Shown here piece by piece: positions 53,761 to 64,000 of a stretch of DNA of 64,000 nt (the first letter of the stretch is position 1; each line of letters starts with the position of its first letter). A program made the translations under genes and the position numbers. The stretch comes from Mercurialis annua (Eukaryota > Streptophyta > Magnoliopsida > Malpighiales > Euphorbiaceae), in the NCBI RefSeq assembly GCF_937616625.2, contig NC_065573.1:13221001-13285000 (forward strand), read 5' to 3'. The notes beneath the pieces were generated by a model. The model had not been told where the DNA came from. It made no database searches and saw only the letters and a program-made list of their open reading frames with translations.

Positions 53761-54396
53761 AATCAATCAAGTACGAGCTGTACGCGTAGATTGGGGAAAA
53801 TTAATGCTGCGTCGCCTGAAAGACCAATGGGAGCTGCTGAACTAGGCTGACGAGCGGTTGGAGACAACAAAACAACTGGGTCGCTGGGCGAGCACGAGAA
53901 CGCTGGAGCTACTGCCGACGTGAAGGAGATGGGGAAAGTCGCTGGAGCTGTTGCTGTCGGTTTGGAGGTTGCCGCTGTGGTAGTAATTGGCCGTTGGTCA
54001 CTTTTTTGAACAAGGGAAGTTTGGATAAAATTTATTAATGGAGATTGGGGAAAATTAATTCTGATTTTGGAGTTAGGGTTTACTAGAGGTATAAGGGAGG
54101 AAGAGGATTTTGAATTCTTTTAATCTTCTAGAAAACTTGCACTCTTTGACTTTTTGTGTATTTTTAATATTTTTGAATCTTTTTGGAGAGTTCTTTGAAA
54201 TAATTTTCCCTCAACTTCTAAATGATCTTGAAGCATTAATTTTGGATTTTCAACTCTCCAAAGCGTTCATCAAATTTAGAAAATAAGACTTTAGGTCTAA
54301 TCAATAATGAAAAATAAAAAGAAATAATTTTGGTCAAAAGAATATATAAATTGCTTCACTTTAAAGCCAATTTTATTGGAGGCATTATTTACACCA
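53761..54396. other. Non-coding stretch downstream of the LTR fragment
   Basis: Contains a GCTGGAGCT/GTTGCTG-rich patch (about 53830-53990) without a lasting ORF, and then AT-rich DNA. It may be the rest of the LTR element. No gene recognised. Confidence 0.35.
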
Positions 54397-54405
54397 AAAT
54401 TAAAA

Positions 54406-55807
54406 GGCTTAATCACCAAAAAATACTAAACCTATACGTTTTGTGTCAATTATAGCCAAACCTTTAAAAATCACCAGATTTAGCCAAACCTTATATGTTC
54501 TGTTTCCTTTTTAGCCATTTTTGAATCGAACCGGTTTTTTAACACCGTGTCGTCCATGTCACCGCCAACTAAGCAATTAGCTGGCATGACAGCTGAAATA
54601 TTTAAATAAGATTTGGCTATAACTGACACAAAATGCATAGGTTTGGTATTTTTTTGGTGAATAAAACTAATTTTAAAATTAAATAATTAAATGATTAATT
54701 ATATTATAATAAAATTCATATATATTTAAAAAATAATATTTTTATTTAACGCCAATTAAAATTAATTTATTTTTTTACTAAATTTAAATAATTCTAATAA
54801 TTTTTTTTTACATATTTGATGGATATATAATTAATGTGCGATTATATTAAAAACAAAAAATGTCATATTCATCTTAAAATTTATTTTTTTTTAAATTCTA
54901 GTCGTGGGTTCTTTGACACCACCGCCGTTTGAGACCCAATTATTTGTTTTCCGAATAACAATCTAAAAGTAATATAAACAACAAACATACGACAGTGTTC
55001 ATAATTCAACTATACACACATAAACATAAAAATAATCACTGAATAGACTGCATCTTTAAAGGACGAGTGTAATTATTTTCTCATTTTTTTTAAAAAGTGA
55101 AGCTCATTGTGATGCAATCAATATATATCATGATGTTTATAAGCATAAACGCATATGTCATTTTACTCGGCATAGCCAAAAACTTACCTTAATTTACACA
55201 TAACTATTTTATTTATTACCTAAACCCAGTCATGACAAGATATTAACAACATTAAAAATAATAAATTAAGTTCTAAATTATCATGAACATTAAACCCTTT
55301 CACCAAATTTAATTCAACATTAGTTCCTAAGTAATACATTAATTCATTTTTTCAATTACATATTCATTAAAATATATTAAAATATAATTTTATTAGATTT
55401 AATTAGGTTTAATAAAAAATTAAAATTAATTTTAATTAGTATTAAATAGGAAATATTAATTATTTTTAAATATATATAAATTTCATAAATGATATAATTA
55501 ATTTACTAATTATTAAATTTAAAAATTGGTTTGAATTTAAAATTAGGTTTATTCACCCAAAATATACCAAATCTATTTTTTGTGTGTCAATTATAGCCAA
55601 ACCTTATTTAAATATTTCAGCTGACATGTCAGCCAATTGCTTAGTTGGCGGTGACGCGGACGACACGGTGTTAGAAAAACCGGTTCGATTCAAAAATGGC
55701 TAAAAAGAAACAGAACATATAAGGTTTGGCTAAATCTGGTGATTTTTAAAGGTTTGGCTATAATTGACACAAAACGTATAGGTTTGGCATTTTTTGTTGA
55801 TTAAGCC
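54406..55807. mobile_element. MULE-type compound foldback element, 1.4 kb
   Basis: A perfect 9-bp duplication AAATTAAAA flanks it (54397-54405 and 55808-55816). Arms of about 250 bp (54406-54657 and 55545-55807) are inverted copies of each other, with shared words CAATTATAGCCAAACC and ACACCGTGTCGTCC. Each arm is itself a foldback, with its own inverted ends. The 890-bp centre is AT-rich with no ORF. Terminal GGCTTAATCA resembles the MITE at 11489. Confidence 0.9.
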
Positions 55808-55816
55808 AAATTAAAA

Positions 55817-56400
55817 TACCCCTAAAGCGCAAGCCTAAAAGAACTTCATAAGAGAATTGAGTCCAGAATTAAATGGTTAGAAGAATTAACTGGCCATAAG
55901 CCCAAGCCCACAGTTAAAAAGGATGATGAAGAGTGAAAAGGTGGGACATTTATGAGATAGTGGGAATATCAAGTAGTTACCACCTGACAGTTTCTACAGA
56001 TACTATAAAAAGGAGAAGAAGACAACAATTTGAAGCCCCCAACAAAATTCAACAAAAACTCAATACTCTCGGAAGATTATCACCACCAAATTTTTTTATT
56101 TTATGAAATCCTTTGTACACAATTTTACAGTTTTCTTATTTTCAATCTTTGTTTTTTACATTACTTTCAGCATAGTTTCATTTACAGTGTTGAATTCTAA
56201 ATTTTAATTGCAGAAGTTTTATGCTTATTTTTAAAGTTCTCGAGAAGTTTTTCTTACAAACCGCTTAGATTTCTTACATCCTTTGAAAATCAGTCACAAT
56301 GTTAATCAATTTTTTATTTTTAATTTGAGGTCCAACCTCTGGCACGTTCGCACACTTCAAAGGCACGAACTGTTTTCTTAAGAACAGGAAAACAATAATA
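55817..56400 (+). other. Non-coding stretch with one promoter-like block
   Basis: TACTATAAAAAGGAGAAGAAG near 56003-56022 is a good TATA context, followed by an unstructured leader-like region. It could be the U3/R part of an unidentified LTR. No coding sequence follows. Confidence 0.3.
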
Positions 56401-58711
56401 GTCATTATAGGATAAGTATTGAATCGCTATTAAATAGATGGGAACACATCCTCGTCGAAACCAAAGTAGGCCAGAGATATATAACCCCGCCGATAACAAA
56501 ATTAGGCTAGATAATAATCTGCCAATATATATTACCAGTGCACACAGTCTCGATAATGCGCATCGAGTATCTCATTCCAATCCAGATCCATAATGAGTTG
56601 AAAATTCTTTTAAAGCTGCATTTACGATATATAAATAAATTATATACTGTACTTAATAAAGCGGTAAACGATAATATAAACTCACTGCTTGCGTATCCAC
56701 GTGATAACCTGGCAAGCAACTAAACCTGATTCGACTTGGAAGCACGAACAATCGACGGGTGTAAGAATAAGGTATAAAATATAATTAACATCATCCTCTA
56801 ACTCTAGAGAGTACTAGACAAAATGATCTAAAATATCACAGATATCAACTAAATCCAAAGTGCACACCATCATAATGTCACTACGCATATTTAGCCAAAA
56901 TGCCAAAGCATAAACCAACGTGGAGTAATCATACTTACTCAAACCACAACCAGAGTCATACAATAAGTTATGTACTATTGAGTTCCCACTTTGAAAATAT
57001 AATCCGGAAAGCCATTTCAAATAACTTAGTGAAAATCATTAAATCAAGTTTAAAATTCCAGAGTAGTGAGTCAGCCAAGTTATCATAGTATAACCCAAAG
57101 TATAAGCGAAAGTTTAATATCCAAGTCTAACCCAACCAAACGTTTTCCAAGTCTAACCGACGCAACGTTTTCCAAAGTATAAGCCAAAGTTTAATATTCG
57201 GAAAGCTCTTTGATAAATCAAATGATCATTTGAAAATAACGGAACTCAATAAGACTTAACCAATCAACGTATAACAACACGCACACAAGGTGTTCGACAA
57301 AAAGTCCCCAAGGGACAACACATTTAGACAAACCATAAATCAATATACAACAACCCGTACATAATTCATAAACATATATGAACCACACGTGCCATAGCCA
57401 AACAATTATAACCATAAATATGCCTTTCACCAAACTATGCCAAACTAGCATACATGACAATTAGCCCATAACCAAATTAAAACATGAACCATCAACTAAA
57501 CACCTTAGATCAGATTATAAACATGCCTTGACATACAAGATGAGTTCAAAACAAATCCTAAGTCACCACAACACATTGAATCTGAAAACATGGCATATTA
57601 GCGTAAAATTAGCTAGTTTTGCAAATTAAGCCAATATGAATCAACACAACATGAATTAACATTACAAATCCTTATAGATCAGTTAGTACACCTTCTATAA
57701 ACATAAAATATTATTTTAGTTCAGATCCTATTTTAAGCCAAAAATACCAATTGAAACAACAACACAGTTTCACTAGAAATTTCCTAAACATGCCAAATCA
57801 AACACTCAGGGTTCCAAAAATGAAATAATTCATTATAAACAATACAAACATCAAATTCAACATTCTAAATCAATAGTTACATCATTCCATTGCGTTCGTT
57901 TGGTTACAACATCCGTAACTCATGAATTTGCCATATTTTACAAAATTGCCTAAACAATTGATTGCATATAAATGTGTTATAACACCCAACCAATTCAAAT
58001 CATAAACATATAAACCACCCTATATATGATACACATCAGTAGATACAACATGCCATATCAATTTTATGGATCCAAACAACCAACAATCTAATTCATGTGT
58101 TTCTAGGCATAAACATACAACGACAAATCCAAGAATCATAAAAGTGAGATAACATTACCTAAGATTGATAAACAACACGGTAATATGAAGATTAAACCCA
58201 AGGAATAGTGTCTGGACCGAAGTATGCCATGCCACAAACACTCCAACGATGAAAATAACGAATGATAACTCTTGAATCTTGCGAAAGGAATCACAACCGG
58301 ATTAGTTAGAATGAAGAAATATAGAGTTTTCAATGTATCAAATCGATTTTAGGGTTTATGAGTCGAAATGAGGCGGATTAGTTGAGTTAGGGGTCTATTT
58401 ATAGTCTCCGCAGAACTGACAGCGTGGGTTCACGATCACAAACTCAACAGATACACGATCTGACCGTCCAGATTTTAATAAATCCTTGTAGGAACAACAT
58501 ATCCAAACGGCGGCATGATCTGATGGTGCAATTGTGAAATATGGACGTTTTACTAAAGCATGACAGATTTAAAAAGTACACAAACACATCTACCATAATT
58601 ACTCGGAAACGAATCAAATCAACATCGAATACACGCACGACACGCATGAATACCCGCACGACACATATGACACATATGGGATATAAGATAAGGCTCTATC
58701 GGGGTGTCACA
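56401..58711 (-). mobile_element. Minus-strand LTR sequence, start TGTGACACCCCG, truncated
   Basis: Read on the minus strand, TGTGACACCCCGATAG begins at 58711, a common start of plant Ty3 LTRs. A TATAAATAG box follows near 58392-58404. The downstream 2 kb is AT-rich and non-coding, like the long LTRs at 19.6 and 31.8 kb. Its inner end was not found. The ORFs in this stretch have no recognisable domain. Confidence 0.5.
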
Positions 58712-58768
58712 ATGCAAAAACCAATCCGAAATCAAGTCAGAACATAACGAGAAAATACGGGGTATTAT
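58712..58768 (-). mobile_element. Remnant of another minus-strand LTR start (TATAATACCCCG)
   Basis: Minus-strand TATAATACCCCGTATTTTCT at 58768 resembles the TGTAATACCCCGTA start of the LTRs at 7929, 19625 and 31802. Only about 57 bp lie between it and the next LTR start at 58711, which suggests an element inserted close to the start of an older LTR. Confidence 0.45.
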
Positions 58769-59404
58769 AGAAGGATTCAATTTATTCTTAATCGAACTAA
58801 AAATAGAGAGTATTGTTCTCAACTAACCTGAAAATAAAAAGTGTTGTCTTTAATTGATGAAAATGACTGAAAGTAAATAATTTTACCTGGATTACAAATT
58901 TAATTTTTTTTGTATATTTCAAAAGATTTAAGTGGCAAATTATCCCCTCAAACAATGATCAACTAGCACAAATGTTTAATCATAAATTTGGTATTTTTTT
59001 AATCAGTTTACCCCATTCTAACATAAAAATTACTATATGATGCTAGCCACACGCGTTGAATTAAGTGTAAAAATAAAGTCATTTGATAAAAAAAGAGCTA
59101 AATTGACCATAAAATTAAAAATTATACTATACTTGACATTATTTATATGTTTTGGGGGGAATTTCCATTTAAGTTTATTTGACAAGAATAATAAGTGATT
59201 GCCCATCACCTTCACGAAAGAGAACTTATTCTAATTTTATGATGTGGACATAATTCATTATTATTATGAAATTGTGTATATGAACACAAAATCTTTACTA
59301 TAAATTTATATATTAGCTCCTAATTTAAATATCTAATTACAACACTATATTTTATTTTCTCTTTAATGTTCAAACATATCACCAATATATGGGTGTGTTC
59401 TATA
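58769..59404. other. AT-rich intergenic DNA
   Basis: No gene, RNA or structured repeat recognised. Confidence 0.4.
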
Positions 59405-59414
59405 TTTGAACATC

Positions 59415-60283
59415 GAATAAAAGATCACTTTAGCCCCAAAACTTGACACAAAGTATTAAAAACGTCCAAATAAGTAAAACGGGATCACTTTTACTCTAAA
59501 CTTGTCAAAATTGATACAAAAACCACCATTTTCACTCTCACCTAAGAGATTGAAAAACGCTCTCCAGCCCTAGGTGGTTTTTAAAGGTAAAAGGCTTAAA
59601 ATAATCCTAACTTTTTAACTCATTTTAAATTAATACTAAATAATTAAAAAAAACAATTAAATCATTTTTATTTTAAAACATTATATATCAAATTAATGTT
59701 AATTAAAAATATAGAGGGCCATTTTGTAATTTTTACAAAAAAAATTACCTCCTCGCCTGCTCCTCGCCTGAGGAGCGATTTGCTCCTTAGGTTGAGGAGC
59801 AAGGAGCAGATCTGCTCCTCGAAACAACAAGGAGCAGATCTGCTCCTCGTCATTGACCCACTGCGCGGTGGGTCGTCCAAAACAGACCCGACGTCGGGTC
59901 TGTTGTTAACAGGCCCATCGGAGGGTCAAGAACAGACCCGCCGGTGGATTTGTTCTTCTTCAACTGATTGGCCAGAAAATTTTCCAGCCAATCTGTTGAA
60001 GAAAGTAAAAAAATTTAAATTTTTTTAAGAAAAGATTCAAAAAGATCCCTGATTTTATTTATTTAAATTAAAATTTAATTAGAGTTAATTAATATTTAAG
60101 TGTGATTAATTAAAATTAATTTTGATTTTTATTAAACTCATTCTCCAATTAAGTGTCACGTCAGCACCGAGGGGGATTTTGAACCGGTTTTGTGAAATTC
60201 AGGATAAAAGTGATCCGGTTTTCGCAATTTGAACGTTTTTGATACTTTATGCCAAGTTTAGGGGCTAAAGTGATCCTCAGTTT
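59415..60283. mobile_element. MULE-type MITE, 869 bp, carrying a GC-rich palindrome cluster
   Basis: The direct repeat TTTGAACATC flanks it (59405-59414 and 60284-60293), 9-10 bp as in Mutator-like elements. The terminal arms pair over about 90 bp (GATCACTTTAGCCCC at both ends, inverted, then AAAGTATTAAAAACGT-like words). Most of the interior is AT-rich, but 59759-60003 is GC-rich and strongly palindromic. The 110-codon ORF across it is a by-product of the palindromes. Confidence 0.85.
59759..60003. repeat. Cluster of seven palindromes inside the MITE
   Basis: GCTCCTC/GAGGAGC lies at 59759-59776. An 18-bp perfect palindrome centred on GCAGATCTGC occurs twice (59802-59819 and 59830-59847). 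GACCCAC/GTGGGTC spans 59855-59874. A 24-bp perfect palindrome centred on GACGTC is at 59881-59904. A decayed relative of it (AGAACA...TGTTCT) is at 59929-59956. A 16-bp stem with one mismatch is at 59956-60003. Confidence 0.9.
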
Positions 60284-60293
60284 TTTGAACATC

Positions 60294-60842
60294 CTATAAA
60301 CTTATTTTTAGGAAAAATAAATTAATATATTTAAAATTATGGGGACATTGATAAATATATCTAGAGAAACTTATAAAACTTATATATCAAATCAACAAAT
60401 AAAGAGATGAATAATCTAATGAGGAAATTAGACTCTACACCACCAAACACGTAAATAATCTCACTAATACGGATGCGCGTGTTTCCTTGCAAAAATATCC
60501 CACTTTTCTTCCTGCTTTCTTCTTTATCTTTTTATTTGATTTCTTTACTGTTCAAGATTTGAAAAATACGATCTATGCTGCTAAATAGAGAAAAGCTATT
60601 TGTTCAGTCGATTCAAATGGAAAACCGATTTTGCTGAGATCTCTCCGGACATGATGCATAAACAATGTCAATTTCGGTGATTAAGAAATTTCTTCCTCGT
60701 TATGGCGGCGCTTTGAATTTGAGGCCGGATTATCCATGTTTATTCGGCTGATTTGTTTTTGTTGCGACGGAGGGTGTCATTAATTTTATGTTCAATCATC
60801 AATAATCGCAGATAATTGAATCTTCAAAAGGGGTTTATAACA
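60294..60842. other. Flank, leader-like region of the P1 relic
   Basis: AT-rich, becoming more mixed from about 60480. The last 250 bp could be the old promoter and 5' UTR of the ribosomal protein P1 relic. No ORF of note. Confidence 0.3.
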
Positions 60843-60911
60843 ATGGGTAACCAAGAACTCGCTTGTACTTTGGCTGTCTTGATCCTCCACGACGATAATG
60901 TCGCCATCACT
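60843..60911 (+). pseudogene. First exon of acidic ribosomal protein P1 (relic)
   Basis: ATG at 60843 opens MGNQELACTLAVLILHDD, then NVAIT, matching the highly conserved N-terminus of the 60S acidic ribosomal stalk protein P1, including the usual GELACTYAALILHDDGIAIT pattern. It is followed at 60912 by GTAATT, a donor-like site. The next exon (EKIATLVKAA and onwards) was not found in the following 3 kb; EEYWPRK near 61050 is only a weak echo of VESYWPS. So it is a broken gene or a captured exon. Confidence 0.75.
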
Positions 60912-61333
60912 GTAATTCCTGCTCTTGATTTTTTGTTTGGTTTAAAAAAAGTATAACGCACTGTATGCTTATTACCTTGCGTTTGAGTTCTCTTTCTTCA
61001 GTTTCATTTTGTGGATTTGTTATTTTTTTTGTTACATAATCATTTTTATGGAAGAGTATTGGCCAAGGAAAAAAGCTACTGTTTGAAGGAATGGCCAAGG
61101 CTAAGGAGTATTATAATGACGTATGGAAAAGAAGAGAATTTAGAAGGCATATAAAGTCAATTTTTTTTATATCAGTTTTTGCTCCAAAATTTAATTGTTA
61201 TCGTTTTTATAATTTTAAATTAACAGATAAATGTCATTTTTTCATGAATTGGTTACATCTTAATGTTTCTATCATTTTTTAGTAAAACAATAGTAAACTG
61301 TTTGTAGACGTTAGTAAATTAACTTTTCTTTAA
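60912..61333. other. Non-coding DNA after the P1 relic
   Basis: AT-rich. One short block (61050-61150) has codon-like composition, but no family could be assigned. Confidence 0.3.
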
Positions 61334-61551
61334 TTTAGTAATTTCATTAGTAAACCTTGAGTTAACCGTTGGTAAGATTATAATTATTGTTTTGTGATGC
61401 TTTTGATTTTTTTTATGTAATTTCTTTTACTTGTGTATCTGCAATGGTTTTATTATTGATTAATCGATGGTTTACTAATGATACACCAATAATTTTAGTA
61501 AATTAAGTAATAATTTATTTTAACATTTAATAATTTAAAAATAAAAAATAG
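61334..61551 (+). repeat. Direct repeat, copy 1 (218 bp)
   Basis: Shares with copy 2 at 61973-62193 the words TTAGTAAACCTT(G/A)AGTTAACC, GATGCTTTTGATTTTT and GGTTTTATT(A/G)TTG, in the same order, at an offset of 639 bp. Numerous TTAGTAAAC words surround both copies. Confidence 0.85.
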
Positions 61552-61972
61552 TGTTAAGATACCCAAAATTTCCAAAAGAATCTACTAATAGGTTTCCTAA
61601 TATTCACCGATAATAAAATAATTTAAATCGGTATAGTATTGCTTTTCATTTGTTAATAGGTTACTAAAGGTTTACTAAATATTTACCAGATAATTTTACT
61701 GATAGGTTAAACTTTCAACTATTAGGTAACCCAAAGATAACCAATAAATATTCCTAAAATTTTCTAATAGATTTCTAAAAATTAACCGATAAAACTTATT
61801 ATACATCCCTTTAACATTGCTATAATCCAAACTGGAAGAAAAATGGAGTCTTCGCCCGAACGAGAAAAGTTTAAACTGTTATGTTTTGTGATCTTATTTT
61901 GTAATTTATGATTGTAATGATTTTGTTGTTGGTTTACCAACAGTTTACTAATAGTAAACCAATAATTTTAAT

Positions 61973-62193
61973 TTTAGTAATACCGTTAGTAAACCTTAAG
62001 TTAACCGTTGGTAAATTTATAATTATTTTTTGATGATGCTTTTGATTTTTTTATGTAATTTTGTTTTTCACTTGTATATCTGTAATGGTTTTATTGTTGG
62101 TTAACTAATGGTTTACTAATGGTACAACAATAATTTTAGTGATTTAAGTAATAATTCATTTTAACATTTTATAATTTAAAAAATAAAAAATAG
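61973..62193 (+). repeat. Direct repeat, copy 2 (221 bp)
   Basis: Partner of 61334-61551. The 420 bp between the copies and the 100 bp after copy 2 are filled with AGTAAACCGTTAGTAAAC-type words on both strands. No coding sequence. Confidence 0.85.
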
Positions 62194-62479
62194 TAAGTTG
62201 ATTTTTAAGTAAACCGATAGTAGACCATTAGTAAACTGTAAGTGAACTTACAGTAAATAGATGTTTAGTAAACCGTTAGTCTACCGTTAGTAAACTGAAA
62301 TCGTATTTTTGCAAATAAAAAAAATATTTTTGTAAAAAAATTTGGTCAATCCGTAAATTTTAACTAATTTTGGTCAAAAGGTATTTTTGAGAATAAATAG
62401 GTGTTTGATAGGTATTTGTCTAAAAATCCCTAATCTAATTACTAAAAATTATGTATATTTTAGTTTGTTAGCTTCTTTT

Positions 62480-63800
62480 TGAGAAACTAGTTTCGCATTA
62501 CGTGCTATACACGTGGCTCGTAACGTAACCCGTCAATGAATATATTAGTAAATTTATTATAGTTATATCAATTTTTTATTTATAATTAATATTAAATTAG
62601 TTAAGAATTTTTGTAAAAGTAAATATAATATATTCGGTTATTAAATTTTTTTCCATACTAAATTTATTATTCTTTTGGTTTTATAATAACCATAATTAAA
62701 TAATTAACTTAATTTTATTAATAATATCTTTATAAATAATAAGATAGTTTAAATAATAATATATTGACCAAATACAATATTTTAATTTTGTAGTTCAATC
62801 AAACTGAAAGATAGGTATTCCTACTAATTTGGAGATAATTTAGCAACATATTCTAATTAAGACTTTAATTACAATAGTGATTAATTAAATAACTAATTAG
62901 TTAATGACTTTAAAACCTTTATTTAGTAGTAAACTGAAAAGGATTATTCAGTAAATTCCCCCCCTCCCCATCCGTGCTTTTATATATAGTACTAGCGTTC
63001 AGCCACGTGCTACGCACGTGAGCGATATTTACATGACCCGTTGTGTATATTAAATATTAATTAAATTATTAAATATAATAAATTTTAAAGAAATTATAAT
63101 AAATTATTTTTGTTCAAAATTGAAATTTTTGCACGATATTTATATGATCTGCTATGAATAATTACATATCAATTAAAGTAATAAGATTGATATTTTACTT
63201 ATTAATAAAACAATAATTAATAATTTAATGGTAAGAATTAATTTGGAGAAGTCATAGTTAAAATTTAGAGAGGATGGGCCTATTTGAAAATGCATGAAAA
63301 TTTGGTATGACCCGTTATTTAAATTAAATATTAATTAAAGTATTAAATATATAATATTTTATTTTTTAAGTTATTATAAATTATTTTCATTTAAACTGAA
63401 ACGATATCACGTTCATAATATTAATATGACCCACCATAAATATAATATTAATTTATTATTATTCACTACATTTTAGTTTTTCATGATTTTGGAATCTAAG
63501 TTGAATTAATATTCATGTAACATTTATATAAACTACTATATATTAAAATAAATTTTTATTTTATTTTTTGAACGTATTTTAAACTCAGTTTGATATGACC
63601 CCGTTACATATATCAAATATTAATTAAATCATAAAGTATTTTTATAGTTATTAATAAATACTATTAATTTTGAATTGAAACTCAATTTCTTTTAAGAACG
63701 TGGACGACACCATGATATTTTTGATAGGCCTTATATATAACATTCGATGTTTCTTTCAAAAAATATTGAATTAAAATAATAAATATAATCTATTAATTGA
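62480..63800. repeat. Degenerate repeat family with CACGTGCTACGCACGTG hairpins
   Basis: Two similar starts, ACTAGTTTCGCATTACGTGCTATACACGTGG-like (about 62487) and ACTAGCGTTCAGCCACGTGC (about 62990), each carry a short hairpin (CACGTGC/GCACGTG in the second). Downstream, ATGACCCGTT followed by TAAATATTAATTAAA recurs near 63035, 63307 and 63597 at about 280-bp spacing. The class is uncertain; Helitron-like or unclassified. Confidence 0.5.
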
Positions 63801-64000
63801 ATAATAGTATTATTTAGATCAACAAAACTTACTTAAATGATAAATTAATAATAAATGAAAAATGACTATTTAATAAATAAGCTTGCCCCGTTTGTAAATG
63901 AAAATAAATTGAAAAATCACAACCACGTCCTTTAGAAAGATAAACCCATGTATGTCTTCATTTGCAAATTTATGGTGCAAAATCGCCCTTTGTCGAATCA

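Noticed and set aside
59696..60028. 110-codon ORF over the palindrome cluster
   Set aside because: Open only because palindromic GC-rich DNA lacks stops; no domain, and it lies inside a MITE.
61040..61110. EEYWPRK-like codons considered as exon 2 of the P1 relic
   Set aside because: Only a few residues resemble VESYWPS and the surrounding codons do not fit the P1 family.

Overview
This is plant nuclear DNA, almost certainly from a eudicot, and nearly all of it is transposable elements nested in one another. The plant assignment rests on a spliced chloroplast ABCI12-type transporter gene, F-box and plant-mobile-domain proteins, a plant L1 LINE with an RNase H tail, Tat-lineage and chromovirus-like LTR elements, and MULE, hAT and Stowaway MITEs. 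There is no operon logic. Only one host gene looks intact: ABCI12 (12157-15176, 7 exons, + strand).

Region by region. 1-7.9 kb: 3' part of a + strand Ty3/Gypsy element. Its 3' LTR starts at 4975 behind a purine tract. Antisense to it lies a degraded, intron-containing plant-mobile-domain (PMD) gene (151-3761), itself broken by a hAT MITE with an 8-bp target duplication (1805-2780). Hairpin-rich repeats lie between the PMD gene and the LTR. 7.9-10.7 kb: junctions of at least three LTR elements and a decayed minus-strand ORF. 11.5 kb: a foldback MITE. 12.2-15.2 kb: ABCI12. 15.2-19.0 kb: AT-rich, no gene seen.

19.0-36.4 kb: an F-box gene whose 5' end is fused in frame to a histone H3 fragment (H3 residues about 34-101). 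It is cut by a 15.7-kb non-autonomous LTR retrotransposon (19625-35285, TSD ATGAA on both sides) that has no gag or pol. The 5' LTR of that element carries a full-length L1 LINE with both ORFs open (20334-26790). Just 3' of the F-box gene are a LINE zinc-finger scrap and a retro-copied fragment of the mitochondrial complex I 51-kDa subunit.

36.9-50.8 kb: a minus-strand Tat-lineage Ty3 element with gag and protease but no RT or integrase, and with a plus-strand (antisense) multi-exon gene of the 'putative gypsy type transposon' family. A second non-autonomous element (37706-42441) sits inside it. A partial second unit (48379-50815) follows the downstream LTR, so the array reads LTR-internal-LTR-internal. 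50.9-64 kb: a series of small elements (Stowaway MITE, tRNA-derived SINE, MULE-type foldbacks, LTR fragments), a ribosomal protein P1 first-exon relic, and AT-rich repeats.

Two themes recur. Retroelements here carry antisense, intron-bearing plant-type genes. Several unrelated elements carry arrays of short hairpins whose stems differ in sequence but keep their pairing. All boundaries, differences and pairings were read by eye; no alignments or database searches were run.
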